Shown one piece after another: positions 9,846 through 19,323 of a stretch of DNA of 64,000 nucleotides. This DNA comes from an uncultured Holophaga sp. Its GTDB lineage: Bacteria > Acidobacteriota > Holophagae > Holophagales > Holophagaceae. Location: contig NZ_OY781925.1 of NCBI RefSeq assembly GCF_963677305.1, positions 2,519,501 to 2,583,500 of the forward strand. Direction: 5' to 3'. The position numbers and the translations under genes were made by a program. The notes under the pieces were generated by a model. It was not told where the DNA came from and searched no databases. It worked only from the letters and a program-made list of their open reading frames with translations. How positions within the stretch are numbered: the stretch's first letter is position 1; the number at the start of each line of letters is the position of its first letter.

Positions 9846-10008
9846 CCCGAAATGCTTTCCTGACACCAGACCCGTTCCACCGCAGCTGAGATTTGTCGAT
9901 AACCAAGAAATCGTTTTTTCTTACTTCTTCATGTTCGAAATGGGTTTTGTACCGACCTTCAAGAACATCATTCCTCTGTGCCCATCGCCCAACCATGAGG
10001 AGGTCCCA

Positions 10009-10098
10009 TGTCTTCCCGAGCCACCCTGAGACTGGCCTGGCTCCGATCCTGGCCCTGCCCCTCTGCGCCCAACAGGCACTCCCGACATCACCTCTGAT
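10009..10098 (+). pseudogene. Possible decayed gene for a small secreted protein
   Basis: GAGGAGG stands in front of the ATG at 10009, but the frame stops after 29 codons. In the next frame a signal-peptide-like run (GLAPILALPLCAQQA) follows, and further on DADASCGQGTKAPA can be read. The picture fits a small secreted protein broken by frameshifts. No homologue was recognised and the 29-residue frame is probably not functional. Confidence 0.3.
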
Positions 10099-10142
10099 GC
10101 CATTCCAACACAGATGCGGACGCCTCCTGCGGCCAGGGCACC

Positions 10143-10169
10143 AAGGCCCCCGCCCGGAGCGGGGGCCTT
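10143..10169 (-). terminator. Terminator hairpin of the FAD/Fe-S oxidoreductase gene
   Basis: AAGGCCCCCGC, loop CCGGA, GCGGGGGCCTT: a perfect 11-bp stem 11 bases after the stop codon of the minus-strand gene. Confidence 0.7.
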
Positions 10170-10179
10170 GCCGGGACCG

Positions 10180-13032
10180 CTAGCGGGAGGCCGCTTCCAG
10201 CATGAAGAGGTAACTCCGGTAGACCTTGCCCGTGGCCCGGGTCATGCCCACCTCGCAAGTGCGGCTGCTGGAGTAGTAGCCATCATGGCTCTTGCCAGCC
10301 AGATCGGCAGCCTCCCGGCGGGTGGCCGAGGCGGTGAGCTCAGGATGGCTGAAGCCCCGGTCGCCCGCGAAGCCGCAGCACCCGGCATTCAGGGGGACAT
10401 CCACTTCCTCCGCGCAGGCAAGGGCGATGCCCTCCAGCTTGGGCGCCAGGCCCAGTTTGGTGATGGAGCAGACCGGGTGCAGAGCCACGGAGCCCACCCT
10501 GCGCTTGATGCTCAGCTTGGGCAGGACCTGGTCGTGGACAAAGCTCACCGAGTCCAGGATCTGCAGGCGATCGAAGCGCGTCTGGTTCTCGGGATTCAGG
10601 TAGGGGCGGGCGTTCACCAGGCCATAGGTGCAGGGACTCGTGTCCACCACCACCGGCAGCCGCCCCTCTCTGCTCCACGCCCAGAATTTCTCGATGGTCC
10701 GGTTCACCACCTCCCGGTGGGCTTGGTCATAGCCCTTGGAGGAGAAGGGCACTCCGCAGCAGGTGCCCTCGGCGTCCTCGGGGATGTGGATGAAGACCCC
10801 GGCTCGTTGGGTGACGGCCACGAAGGCTTCCGGAAGGCTCATACCCTCGGGTTCGCCGGGAAGGAGCCCCATCATGCGGGAGATGCAGGCGGGGAAGTAG
10901 ATGGCCTGGGCCCCCGCCAAGCTGGTGACGGGCAGTTGGGCCTTGGCGGCCCGGGGCATCTCCGGGCTCCACTGGTAGGTGGCCCGACGCAGGATGCCCT
11001 TGGCGATCCTGGTGAGCCCCACCATGGTCCCCGCCCCGAAGACGCTCTGCACCACATGACCCGAGCGCAGGCCGAAGCGGACCATGGGCTCCATGGTCGC
11101 AAAGTGGCGCGCAACCCAGTGGGCGATCTTCTGGGATTCGGGCCCGTGGGCCGTGCGGCGCAGGAACTTGATGAGGGAGCCGGTGTCAATGGACACTGGG
11201 CAGGCGGTGGCGCAGAGACCATCGGCGGCACAGGTGTCGATGCCCATGTAGGCGTAGTCCCTCTGAAGGGAGGCCAGGAGGACGGGATCCTCGCCGCTCC
11301 CGACCAGACGGGCCATCTCACGGCGCACCACGATGCGCTGCCGGGGGCTCAGGGTCAGCTCCCGGCTGGGGCACTTGGGCTCGCAATAGCCGCACTCAAT
11401 GCACTTGTCGACCTGCTCCTCCACGGGGGGCATGGCCTTGAGGTGGTGTAGGTGGGCTTCGGCGTCGCTGTTCAGGATCACGCCCGGGTTCAGGAGGTGT
11501 TCGGGATCCACCAGGGCCTTGAGACGCTCCATGATGGCCTTGGCCTCGGGGCCCCACTCCGCCTCCACGAAGGGGGCCATGTTCCGCCCCGTGCCGTGTT
11601 CGGCCTTGAGGGCCCCATCGTATTTCTTCACCACCAGTTCCACGACGTCATCAATGAAGGTGGCGTACTGGTCCACCTTCTGCTGGTCGTTGAAGGAGGG
11701 GGTGATGACGAAGTGGAGATTCCCGTCCTTGGCATGGCCGAAGATGATGGCGTTGTCATAGCGATGCTTGCGGAAGAGCGCCTGGAGGTCCAGAGTGGCG
11801 TCCGCCAGGTGTTCGATGGGGAAAGCCACATCCTCGATGATGACGGTGGTGCCACTGGCCCGCACGGCCCCCACCGAGGGGAAGGTGCCGGAGCGGAGCT
11901 TCCACATGAGGGCCTGCTCCCCGGGATCCCGGGTGAAATGCACCGGCTCCAGGAGCTTCAGATCCTGGCAGGCTGTGAGGGCCTGCTGCTCCAGGGCATC
12001 AAGGAAGGCGGGCTCGGGCCCCTGGAACTCCGCCAATAGGGCCGCGGCCCCATCCGGCAGGGTCTTGAAGCTGGCGGGGGTGCCTTCCTTGTCCTCCACC
12101 GAGCGCAGGGAGGCCCGGTCCAGCAGCTCCAGGGCTGCAGCTCCTGCGGCACGCAAGGGCACGATGGCATCACAGGCGGAGCGGATGTCGGGAAAGATGA
12201 GGAAGCCCGTCACCTTGGCCGGAAGGTCCGGCACCGTCTTGAGCACCGCCTCGGCGATGAAAGCCAGGGTGCCCTCCGAACCCACCAGCAGATGCCGGAA
12301 GATGTCCACCGAGCGCTGGAAGTCGATGAAGGCATTGAGGGAATACCCGGTGGTGTTCTTGGTCCGGTATTTGGCACGGATCCGGGCACTGAGGGCCGGG
12401 TGGGCCTCGATCTCAGCCTTGAGGGCCAGGAGTCCCTGGGCCAGCTCAGGCTCCCGGGCATGGAACTGCTCGTCGGCATCCGCATCGGCGGTGTTGATGA
12501 AGGTCCCCGAGGGCAGCAGGAAGCTCAGGGATTCAAGGGTGTGGTAGGCGTTGTTGTGGACGCCACAGCACATGCCGCTGGAGTTGTTGGAGAGGATGCC
12601 GCCGATGGTGCAGGTGTTGATGGAGGCCGGGTCGGGTCCGATCTTGGCCTTGGACCTCTTCAGGATCCGGTTCACCTGGTCCCCGACGATACCGGGCTGG
12701 ACCCGCACCCTGCTCCCCTGGTCCAGGACCTCGAGCAGCTTCCAGTGGCGGGCGACCTCCACCAGCACCCCCTCGGTGATGGCCTGCCCCGAGAGGCTGG
12801 TGCCCGCAGCCCGGAAGGTCATGGGGAGGTGCTCCCGTCGACTGTAGGTGAAAAGGCCCCGGACCTCCTCGAGGGTCTTGGGGAAGACCACGGCCTTGGG
12901 GATCATCCGGTAGAAGCTGGCATCCCCGGCGAAGGCCACCCGGTCGATGGGCCGGTCCAGGATGCGACTCCCCTCCAGGATGCCCTCCAGGTCCCGGCGC
13001 AGTGCCCCCGGATTCCCAACTGAACTGACCAT
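10180..13032 (-). CDS. FAD-linked oxidase with C-terminal Fe-S domains (D-lactate/2-hydroxyacid dehydrogenase type)
   Basis: 950 residues. An FAD-binding type 4 domain at about 35-200 includes FRAAGTSLSGQA and SINTCTIGGILSNNSSGMCCG. The FAD-oxidase C-terminal domain follows to about 530. Two 4Fe-4S motifs occur, CIECGYCEPKCPS at about 543 and CAADGLCATACPV at about 600, and then CCG domains (EGTCCGVPFSS, AGCCGFAGDRG). This layout is that of membrane-associated D-lactate or 2-hydroxyglutarate dehydrogenases that feed electrons to quinone or cytochrome. The ATG at 13032 is preceded by GGGAGG. The gene is divergent from the PfpI gene and monocistronic. Confidence 0.85.
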   Translation of the reverse strand: MVSSVGNPGALRRDLEGILEGSRILDRPIDRVAFAGDASFYRMIPKAVVFPKTLEEVRGLFTYSRREHLPMTFRAAGTSLSGQAITEGVLVEVARHWKLLEVLDQGSRVRVQPGIVGDQVNRILKRSKAKIGPDPASINTCTIGGILSNNSSGMCCGVHNNAYHTLESLSFLLPSGTFINTADADADEQFHAREPELAQGLLALKAEIEAHPALSARIRAKYRTKNTTGYSLNAFIDFQRSVDIFRHLLVGSEGTLAFIAEAVLKTVPDLPAKVTGFLIFPDIRSACDAIVPLRAAGAAALELLDRASLRSVEDKEGTPASFKTLPDGAAALLAEFQGPEPAFLDALEQQALTACQDLKLLEPVHFTRDPGEQALMWKLRSGTFPSVGAVRASGTTVIIEDVAFPIEHLADATLDLQALFRKHRYDNAIIFGHAKDGNLHFVITPSFNDQQKVDQYATFIDDVVELVVKKYDGALKAEHGTGRNMAPFVEAEWGPEAKAIMERLKALVDPEHLLNPGVILNSDAEAHLHHLKAMPPVEEQVDKCIECGYCEPKCPSRELTLSPRQRIVVRREMARLVGSGEDPVLLASLQRDYAYMGIDTCAADGLCATACPVSIDTGSLIKFLRRTAHGPESQKIAHWVARHFATMEPMVRFGLRSGHVVQSVFGAGTMVGLTRIAKGILRRATYQWSPEMPRAAKAQLPVTSLAGAQAIYFPACISRMMGLLPGEPEGMSLPEAFVAVTQRAGVFIHIPEDAEGTCCGVPFSSKGYDQAHREVVNRTIEKFWAWSREGRLPVVVDTSPCTYGLVNARPYLNPENQTRFDRLQILDSVSFVHDQVLPKLSIKRRVGSVALHPVCSITKLGLAPKLEGIALACAEEVDVPLNAGCCGFAGDRGFSHPELTASATRREAADLAGKSHDGYYSSSRTCEVGMTRATGKVYRSYLFMLEAASR

Positions 13033-13238
13033 GATGCCTCCCTCGGATCCGGGGAAGGCTCCCCGGAATAACACCTAGTATCCACGCTCCGTTTTCGGAG
13101 ATGCCACCCCTCATCCGATGAAATCCGGGCCCTCCCTGTCACCGCACCAATCTTGGGCGCACCCCATGTCCTGTCGATACCTCTTCCGGAACCTTTTCCG
13201 ACTACTGCCGATTTGTGCAAATACCGAAAGGAGCGCCC

Positions 13239-13820
13239 ATGGCCGCCAAGAAGATCCTGTTCATCGTCGGGGACTACGTGGAGGACTACGAAGTGATGGT
13301 CCCCTTCCAGATGCTGCTGATGGTTGGACACCAGGCCGAGGCCGTCTGCCCGGACAAGAAGGCAGGCGACTTCGTGAAGACAGCCATCCATGATTTCGAG
13401 GGTGACCAGACCTACAGCGAGAAGCCCGGACACCGCTTCACCCTCAACGCCACCTTCGATGAGATCAGGGCGGAGAGCTATGACGCCCTGGTGATCCCAG
13501 GCGGACGTGCCCCCGAGTACCTGCGCCTCAACCCCAAGGTGATCGAGATCGTCCAGCACTTCGCCAAGGCGGGCAAACCCATCGCCGCCATCTGCCATGG
13601 CCCCCAGCTCCTGGCCTCGGCTGGCGTCATCCAGAACCGCACCTGCAGCGCCTACCCCGCCTGCGGCCCCGATGTGACCATGGCTGGCGGCAAGTTCGCA
13701 GGCATTCCCGTGAACAAGGCCGTGACGGACGGCAACATTGTCACTGCCCCCGCCTGGCCCGCCCATCCGGACTGGATCGCCCAGTTCCTCAAGGTCCTGG
13801 GCACGAAGATCGAGCTCTGA
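13239..13820 (+). CDS. DJ-1/PfpI family protein (glyoxalase/deglycase or protease-like)
   Basis: 193 residues. The Rossmann-like start is [20 protein letters not shown], and the nucleophile elbow [12 protein letters not shown] at about residue 125 holds the Cys of the family; Glu at about 17 is the expected partner. PfpI-like proteins act as chaperones, deglycases or glyoxalases; which applies here cannot be told. AAAGGAG precedes the ATG at 13239. It is the only gene in its transcription unit and ends in a strong hairpin shared with the convergent nrfA. Confidence 0.85.
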   Translation: MAAKKILFIVGDYVEDYEVMVPFQMLLMVGHQAEAVCPDKKAGDFVKTAIHDFEGDQTYSEKPGHRFTLNATFDEIRAESYDALVIPGGRAPEYLRLNPKVIEIVQHFAKAGKPIAAICHGPQLLASAGVIQNRTCSAYPACGPDVTMAGGKFAGIPVNKAVTDGNIVTAPAWPAHPDWIAQFLKVLGTKIEL

Positions 13821-13843
13821 TCCCCAGGCTCCGCCGATCCACT

Positions 13844-13865
13844 GAGGCCCCCACCTGGGGGCCTC
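13844..13865. terminator. Bidirectional terminator between pfpI and nrfA
   Basis: GAGGCCCCCA, CC, TGGGGGCCTC: a perfect 10-bp stem placed between two convergent stop codons. Confidence 0.7.
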
Positions 13866-13882
13866 TCCGCATGGGTGGACAG

Positions 13883-15355
13883 CTACTTTGAGGGGGGCAT
13901 CAGGCCTTTGAGCAGGATCTCCCCCTGTCGGCCGTAGTCGATGGACTCGGCCAGGATGCGGGCGGTCTCCTGGGGCGCGTGGAAGCCCATGGAGTTCTCG
14001 GCGTTCACAAAGTCCAGGCGCCATTGAGCCTTCCGGTGGAGCTCCAGCACGGGCTGCAGCCTGGCTTCGGGCACCCCGGCCTTCCGGGCCGCATCGATCT
14101 CCTGGATGAGGCTCACCAGTGCATCTTCGGCCCGGCTCATGAGGATGTGGGTGCGGTCCTGGATAATCTCCACCCGCGCCTTCAGCTCGGCCTCCGGAAA
14201 GCGGTGACAGGTCTGGCAGGCTCGGGAGACATCCATCAGGGGGCTCCTCACCTGATGGTCACTGATCTTGATGGCCCCCTCCCGCATATAGGGCATGTGA
14301 CAGTCGGCACAGGCGACTCCGGAGCGGGCATGGATGCCCTGGCTCCAGGTCTCGAACTCGGGGTGCTGGGCCTTCAGAACCTCGGCGCCGGTCCGAGCAT
14401 GCTTCCAGTCGAAGAAGCGATGGCCGTCCGGAAACTTGTAGCCGTCGTAGTAGGCCTCGATCTGCTCTACCTTGAGCCCCTTGTTCCAGGGGAAGAAGAG
14501 AGTGACCTTGGGCCCGCAGTAATACTCGACGTGGCACTGTCCGCACACCATGGAACGAAGTTCCTGGCGGGAGGCATCACGGTTTGCGTCGTAGGGGGAG
14601 CTGCGATCGCCTTTGCGCCACTTCTCAATGGAAGGCAGGTGGGGCGTGGGCTCCCCGCTCTCCGCAAGGGCGGCGATGCCCCGGATGAAACCGGGCTTGG
14701 TGACCCGGAGCTGCATGCTGGAGGGATCATGGCAGTCGATGCAGGCCACAGGATGCTGGACCAGCTTGGTGGCCTCGGCATAGGGCATCCTGCAGACCGC
14801 CTCGAATCCGGCCATGAGCTGCTTGCGGGCATCCGGACTGTCGAAGGGCTCCTCCAGCGACCCCGGCGCCCCCTGCTTCAGGCCCATCTCCCGGTAGGCG
14901 ACGGTGTTGGAGGCGTGGCAGTGGAGACAGGAGCCCGGCTGGGGTCGCTGGGTGACGCGCTTGGTGCTGCGCTGGTCCTGGAGCATGTAGGCGTGCCCCT
15001 GCCGCTGGTTGAAGTCCAGAGCAAAGGCATAGCCATCGAAGAGGGTCACCAGGCGGGGATCCTTCTCCAGTCGACTCACGGCCATGCCCTCGCTCCCGGC
15101 CCCTCCGTATTGGGTAATGTACCGCTCATTGGTCCTGAGATAAGCGTCGTACTGCCGGGGGAAGTTCTTCCCCCACTGGGCCGGATCCACCGTCTTCTCA
15201 TCCAGGTTTACCAGCTTGAAGCTGGTCTGGAGGGCCTCCTGCTTCCGCTTGGACACGCTGGCGTAGAGCGCCATGACCAGGATGACCGCCACAGCGGCCC
15301 CGAGGGCCACAAGGACCAGGCGGAACACTTGGCGGGAGGGTGCAGGGCTGGGCAT
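13883..15355 (-). CDS. nrfA: Ammonia-forming cytochrome c nitrite reductase, catalytic subunit
   Basis: 490 residues. An N-terminal uncleaved anchor or signal (FRLVLVALGAAVAVILVMALY) leads to five haem motifs: CLHCH, CIDCH, CGQCH, CADCH and CQTCH. The layout, length and neighbour NrfH fit pentahaem NrfA, which reduces nitrite to ammonium with six electrons in the periplasm. All five motifs are CxxCH; the active-site CxxCK of enterobacterial NrfA is absent, as known for some other lineages. YCGPKVTLFFPW and KHARTGAEVLKAQHPEFE carry the conserved region that binds calcium and substrate. The ATG at 15355 has GGAGGAGAG upstream. Confidence 0.88.
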   Translation of the reverse strand: MPSPAPSRQVFRLVLVALGAAVAVILVMALYASVSKRKQEALQTSFKLVNLDEKTVDPAQWGKNFPRQYDAYLRTNERYITQYGGAGSEGMAVSRLEKDPRLVTLFDGYAFALDFNQRQGHAYMLQDQRSTKRVTQRPQPGSCLHCHASNTVAYREMGLKQGAPGSLEEPFDSPDARKQLMAGFEAVCRMPYAEATKLVQHPVACIDCHDPSSMQLRVTKPGFIRGIAALAESGEPTPHLPSIEKWRKGDRSSPYDANRDASRQELRSMVCGQCHVEYYCGPKVTLFFPWNKGLKVEQIEAYYDGYKFPDGHRFFDWKHARTGAEVLKAQHPEFETWSQGIHARSGVACADCHMPYMREGAIKISDHQVRSPLMDVSRACQTCHRFPEAELKARVEIIQDRTHILMSRAEDALVSLIQEIDAARKAGVPEARLQPVLELHRKAQWRLDFVNAENSMGFHAPQETARILAESIDYGRQGEILLKGLMPPSK

Positions 15356-15384
15356 GGAAGCTCTCCTCCGGAGGGATGGTGGGT

Positions 15385-15882
15385 TCAGCGTCGGGGGCCG
15401 TGCCCCACTTCCTGGTGACAGCGGACACATCCATAGAGGTCCGCCTTCTGGGTGGGATCGGTGGGAACTCCCAGGGTCCCGTGGGCCGTGATCTCCCGGG
15501 TGAGCTCACCGTGGCAGCGGAGACAGTTGGCCTCCAGGACCTGGGCATTGCCGGGCTTGATCCGGATGGGCTCCCTGAAGTCCATGAAGGTGAATGCTCT
15601 GGAGTGATGGAAGCCATTGCCCGCTTTGACGAGGTATTTGTGGACCACGTTGTCATGGGGCAGGTGGCAGTCATTGCAGGTGGCCGTGGCGTGATGGGAA
15701 CTGTGCTGCCAGCCGTCGAACTGCTCCCGCATGATGTGACAGTTCACACAGACCCTGGGATCGTCCGAGAGGTAGGAAGTCCCCTCGGCCGAAATGAAGG
15801 TGAAGAGCCCGGACCCCACCAGGAGCCCCAGAAGGGCGACCACGAGGTAGACGAGGGGATGGAAGGGATGCTCACGGGGCAT
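15385..15882 (-). CDS. nrfH: Tetrahaem quinol dehydrogenase NrfH
   Basis: 165 residues. A single N-terminal membrane helix (LVYLVVALLGLLVGSGLFTFI) precedes four haem motifs: CVNCHIM, CNDCH, CLRCH and CVRCH. NrfH takes electrons from menaquinol and passes them to NrfA, forming a membrane complex. The stop lies 29 bases before the nrfA start, so the two form an operon. The ATG at 15882 is preferred because a frame starting at 15930 would place an upstream inverted repeat inside the gene. The ribosome site (AGGAATC) is modest. Confidence 0.88.
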   Translation of the reverse strand: MPREHPFHPLVYLVVALLGLLVGSGLFTFISAEGTSYLSDDPRVCVNCHIMREQFDGWQHSSHHATATCNDCHLPHDNVVHKYLVKAGNGFHHSRAFTFMDFREPIRIKPGNAQVLEANCLRCHGELTREITAHGTLGVPTDPTQKADLYGCVRCHQEVGHGPRR

Positions 15883-15901
15883 GTCAGCATGATTCCTGTA
15901 T

Positions 15902-15921
15902 TCAGGATATTTTTTTCCTGA
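15902..15921 (-). promoter_or_regulatory. Inverted repeat upstream of nrfHA, candidate operator
   Basis: TCAGGA, eight A/T bases, TCCTGA, about 20 bases upstream of the chosen nrfH start. The two regulators encoded immediately upstream are obvious candidates for binding it. It is not a canonical FNR site. Confidence 0.35.
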
Positions 15922-15947
15922 TTTATGCAACGACAGAAGAAGGACCG

Positions 15948-15980
15948 GGCAGAGTATGGGGCACTTCGCGCCCCTCTGCC
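15948..15980 (-). terminator. Hairpin between the Rrf2 gene and nrfH
   Basis: GGCAGAG pairs with CTCTGCC and GGGGC with GCCCC around a small loop. A pyrimidine-rich run follows on the minus strand. It lies 25 bases after the Rrf2 stop. Confidence 0.5.
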
Positions 15981-16004
15981 AGCTCAGATCCCCCCCGGAA
16001 AGGG

Positions 16005-16424
16005 TCAGGCCCCCCGTTCTGGAGACTGGAAGGCCGCCTGGAGAGTGGCCAAGGTGATGCCCCCCAGCTCCTGCTCAAGCCCTGACCGGGCCCTGGACCA
16101 TGCACCGTGCAGGGGACAGGGGCTCGTCCGACCACAGTCGGCAAGTCCGAGGATGCACTGGCCCAGGGGTTCCTGGCTCTCCACAAGCCGGACCACATCG
16201 AGGACGGTCACCTCTTCGGCGGGACGGGCCAGGCAGAAACCCCCGTGGGCCCCGCGGACAGCGGTCAGGAGGCCGCCCTGGGCCAGGGTCTGGAAGACCT
16301 TGACCAAGTAGGGGCCCGGCAGGCCTAGCTCGGCCGCCAGGACCTGGGCCCCTCTGGGCCCAGTCCCACCCTCCAGGGCTGCCAGGGCCCTCAGGGCGTG
16401 GGTGGTGGCCTTGCTGAAGAGCAT
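16005..16424 (-). CDS. Rrf2/IscR/NsrR family transcriptional regulator, probably Fe-S binding
   Basis: 139 residues with an Rrf2 winged-helix N-terminus (FSKATTHALRALAAL; LPGPYLVKVFQTLAQGGLLTAVRGAHGG). Three cysteines in QCILGLADCGRTSPC, about residues 90-103, match the position of the cluster ligands of IscR and NsrR, though the first gap is one residue longer. A nitric-oxide- or redox-sensing [Fe-S] cluster is therefore likely. The start codon overlaps the stop of the FNR-like gene (ATGA), so the two are translationally coupled, and both sit directly upstream of nrfHA. Confidence 0.82.
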   Translation of the reverse strand: MLFSKATTHALRALAALEGGTGPRGAQVLAAELGLPGPYLVKVFQTLAQGGLLTAVRGAHGGFCLARPAEEVTVLDVVRLVESQEPLGQCILGLADCGRTSPCPLHGAWSRARSGLEQELGGITLATLQAAFQSPERGA

Positions 16425-17062
16425 CAGCGCAAGCGGAGGCGGAGGATGGCGTTGCCCCTCACCTCGATGAGCCCCTTCTCCTGCATGGTCCTCAGGGCTC
16501 GGGAGAGGGTCTCGGGGGTCATGCCCAGCGAGGCTGCCAGGGCTTTCTTGGTCATGGGCAGCTTGAAGAAGAGGTTCACGGGCAGGGTGTCGTTGAGCCA
16601 ACGGTGGAGCCGTTCCTGACTGTCGGAGCTGCTGAGGCTCTCCACTTTCAGGGCGAGCTTCCGCAGCCATACGGCCTGGGCGTGGATGATGGCCAGGGCC
16701 AGATCCGGGGTCCGCACCATGGCCCCCAGGAAGGCCGCCTTCGGGAAGTGCCGGACCACAGAAGGCTTGAGCGCGGTGGCTGTGGCAGGGAAGGACTCTC
16801 CCCCGAACATGGCGGCCTCGGCGAAGCTCTGCACCGGCAGGACCACCGCCAGGGTCGGGTGGGCTCCGGGGGTTGGACTCATCCGCGTAAGCTGGACGGC
16901 CCCCTCCGTGAGGACAAAGAAGCCGCTGCAGGGCTCGTCTTCGTGGAAGAGGACCTGGCCCTCCTCCAGGTTCTTCGAGGCTGAAAGGGAGGTCAGCAGC
17001 TCCACCTGGACCGGGTCCAGGGACTGGAAGAGGGGGGCTTTGGACCAGAGGTGGGCAGTCAA
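16424..17062 (-). CDS. Crp/Fnr family transcriptional regulator
   Basis: About 212 residues. A cyclic-nucleotide-type beta-barrel (LFHEDEPCSGFFVLTEGAVQLTRM) is followed by a helix-turn-helix with MTPETLSRALRTM. The E-x-x-S-R pattern in the recognition helix is that of FNR/DNR proteins, which read TTGAT- or TTGAC-type half sites; CRP itself has R-E-x-x-R. There are no N-terminal FNR cysteines, so it may be of the DNR/HcpR type (haem or NO sensing, inference). The start is uncertain: TTG at 17062 fits the family length, while an ATG at 17171 would overlap the start of the divergent kinase. The last base overlaps the Rrf2 gene. Confidence 0.78.
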   Translation of the reverse strand: MTAHLWSKAPLFQSLDPVQVELLTSLSASKNLEEGQVLFHEDEPCSGFFVLTEGAVQLTRMSPTPGAHPTLAVVLPVQSFAEAAMFGGESFPATATALKPSVVRHFPKAAFLGAMVRTPDLALAIIHAQAVWLRKLALKVESLSSSDSQERLHRWLNDTLPVNLFFKLPMTKKALAASLGMTPETLSRALRTMQEKGLIEVRGNAILRLRLR

Positions 17063-17168
17063 GGGAGCGTCCGGAACTGGAGAAGGGGCGCCGTCCGCCG
17101 AAAAGCTGGGTGGGAGGCGGCATCCGCACCTAGAACCATACCCCAAGTCCAGCCATTTCAGGAGAGCC

Positions 17169-18269
17169 ATGGAGCAGTGGATCCTTGTGGTCGATGAGAC
17201 CGGACACCGGAGCCCGGGGCTCCAGCGTTGCCTGGAGGGCATGGTGTGGCGGGCCGTGCGGCACCCCGGCGAGGTCCCCGCCCTGCTGCAGACCCCGCTC
17301 CCCCGGCTGATCCTGGCCTGTCCGGCCGGACCCGCTCCAGCACTCTGCCGGAGCCTGCGGGAGCTGGTCGGCCCGAATCTCCCGATCCTCTGCCTCCTGG
17401 AGAAGCGGGATCCCGCCGAGGGGCGGGCCTCCCTGGAAGCGGGGGCCGACGACCTCCTCTCCCCGGAGGACCTGCCGGAGCTCCTGCTGGCCAGGGTGCA
17501 GCTCCTCCTGCATCTGGCCGGCCTCGAAGCGGACCTGGCTGCCGAGCGTAGCTCCCGGGCCACCGCCACGGAGCGGCGCGAGCGGCTGGCCCGCAGCATC
17601 GTCCATGATCTGAAGACCCCCATCCAGGGCGTCCTCCTGACCGCAGAGCTCCTGGAGGACCAGCTCCGCTCGGGAGCCCCCTGGGAGGATCTCACGGCCA
17701 TGATCCGGGAAAGCGGGCGGGCCCTGGCCCGCATCGCCCAGGATCTGCTGGATCTTGAGCTCTCCGAGTGCCAGGGGCTCCAGCCCCGCATGGAGCTCGT
17801 CCACCTCTCGGATCTCCTGGAGGGCTGCCGGAAGGAACTGCAGGGCAATCTGGACAGAAACGCCCAGCACCTCCATCTCCGCCTCCCCGAGGACCTGGCC
17901 TGGCCTCTGGATCAGGACCTCCTGGGGCGCGCCCTCCTGGCCCTCCTCATCAACGCCTCCCGCCACAGCCCCAACGGTTCGGCCATCTCCCTAGAGGTAG
18001 AGCAGCTCCCCGAAAGACTCCAGCTCCGGATCCTGGACCAGGGTCCCCCCATCCCCGATGACGCCAGGGACCAGGTCTTCCACCCCTTCAACCGGCCCGG
18101 AGACGCTCCCGCCTCCCACCGCGTGGGCAACGGCCTGGGTCTGGCATTCTGCCGGGCCGCGGTGGAGTGCCATGGCGGCACGATCCGGGCGGACAATGCC
18201 CCCGGAGGTGGCGCTGTCTTCGTGATCCAGCTCCCCTGGCAGGAACTCCCCCAAGCTACCTGGAGATGA
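17169..18269 (+). CDS. Cytoplasmic hybrid-like sensor histidine kinase
   Basis: 366 residues without membrane segments. The N-terminal 120 residues resemble a degenerate receiver domain (WILVVDETG, then a [20 protein letters not shown] end) but the phospho-Asp region is not well conserved. A coiled linker leads to an H-box, [20 protein letters not shown] at about residue 145, an N-box ([14 protein letters not shown]) and a G-box ([18 protein letters not shown]). AGGAG precedes the ATG at 17169. It is divergent from the FNR-like/Rrf2 pair; a link to nitrite control is possible but only by position. Confidence 0.8.
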   Translation: MEQWILVVDETGHRSPGLQRCLEGMVWRAVRHPGEVPALLQTPLPRLILACPAGPAPALCRSLRELVGPNLPILCLLEKRDPAEGRASLEAGADDLLSPEDLPELLLARVQLLLHLAGLEADLAAERSSRATATERRERLARSIVHDLKTPIQGVLLTAELLEDQLRSGAPWEDLTAMIRESGRALARIAQDLLDLELSECQGLQPRMELVHLSDLLEGCRKELQGNLDRNAQHLHLRLPEDLAWPLDQDLLGRALLALLINASRHSPNGSAISLEVEQLPERLQLRILDQGPPIPDDARDQVFHPFNRPGDAPASHRVGNGLGLAFCRAAVECHGGTIRADNAPGGGAVFVIQLPWQELPQATWR

Positions 18270-19323
18270 GCCCTGGGATCTCCTGGATGGGAACCACCCG
18301 CTCTGCGGCCCCCAGCTTGATGGCCTCCTTGGGCATGCCGAAGACCACGCAGGTGGCCTCGTCCTGGGCAAAGGTGAGGGCACCGGCTTGGCGCATCTCC
18401 AGAAGGCCACGGGCACCGTCGTCGCCCATACCCGTCATGATGACCCCCACAGCGTTCCGCCCGGCAAACTTGGCCACGGAGCGGAAGAGGACATCCACCG
18501 AGGGGCAGTGCCGGTTCACGGGGGGAGCGCTGATGACCTCCGCCACGTACTGGGCGCCGCTGCGCCGCACCGCCAGATGCTTGCCACCGGGGGCGATGAG
18601 GGCACGGCCCGGGATCACCCGGTCACCGGTGGCCGCCTCCCTCACCTCGATCTCGCAGATGCTGTCCAACCGCTTGGCGAAGGCGGCTGTGAACTGGGCG
18701 GGCATGTGCTGCACGATGACGATGCCCGGGCAGGTGCGGGGGAGGTTGGCCAGGACGTACTCCAGGGCCTGAGTCCCGCCGGTGGAGGTGCCGATGGCCG
18801 TGAAGCGGTCCGTGGTGATGGCCATGGCCTCCGAACCGGCCGACATGACCACATCGGCACTGAACTTCTCCGCAGCCTTGGCCAGGGGCATCATGGGAGG
18901 TAGCTTGGCCATGCGGGCCCCGGCCGCAGCCCGAACCGAGCCCAGGAGGTCGTGGGCGGCCTCATTCAGGAAGTCCTTCACCCCCATGGAGGGCTTGGTG
19001 AAGATGGCGAAAGCCCCCGCCGACATGGCCTGCAGGCAGGTCTCGGTGCCCTTGATGGTTAATGATGAACAAATTATAACAGGCGTAGGCCGCTCGGCCA
19101 TGATCTTCTTCAGGAAGGTGATGCCATCCATCCGGGGCATCTCCACATCCAGGATGATGACGTCCGGCCACTCCTTCTGCATCTTCTCCATGGCGAAGAT
19201 GGGGTCGATGGCGTAGCCGATGACCCGAACCTGGCGGTCCTTCTCCAGGATCCCGACCAGCACCTGCCTCACCACAGCAGAGTCATCCACAATCAGAACC
19301 TTGATGGGAGCACCTGGGTTCAT
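18256..19323 (-). CDS. cheB: Chemotaxis protein-glutamate methylesterase/deamidase CheB
   Basis: 355 residues. A receiver domain ([16 protein letters not shown]; phospho-Asp at 59 in [11 protein letters not shown]) is followed by a linker and the methylesterase domain with the catalytic Ser in [10 protein letters not shown], His in VQHMPAQF and Asp in GMGDDGARG. It removes methyl groups from receptor glutamates and deamidates receptors. GGAGGAAC precedes the ATG at 19323, which overlaps the cheD stop (ATGA). It is the last gene of the operon; its 3' end overlaps the convergent kinase gene by 14 bases. Confidence 0.95.
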   Translation of the reverse strand: MNPGAPIKVLIVDDSAVVRQVLVGILEKDRQVRVIGYAIDPIFAMEKMQKEWPDVIILDVEMPRMDGITFLKKIMAERPTPVIICSSLTIKGTETCLQAMSAGAFAIFTKPSMGVKDFLNEAAHDLLGSVRAAAGARMAKLPPMMPLAKAAEKFSADVVMSAGSEAMAITTDRFTAIGTSTGGTQALEYVLANLPRTCPGIVIVQHMPAQFTAAFAKRLDSICEIEVREAATGDRVIPGRALIAPGGKHLAVRRSGAQYVAEVISAPPVNRHCPSVDVLFRSVAKFAGRNAVGVIMTGMGDDGARGLLEMRQAGALTFAQDEATCVVFGMPKEAIKLGAAERVVPIQEIPGLISR

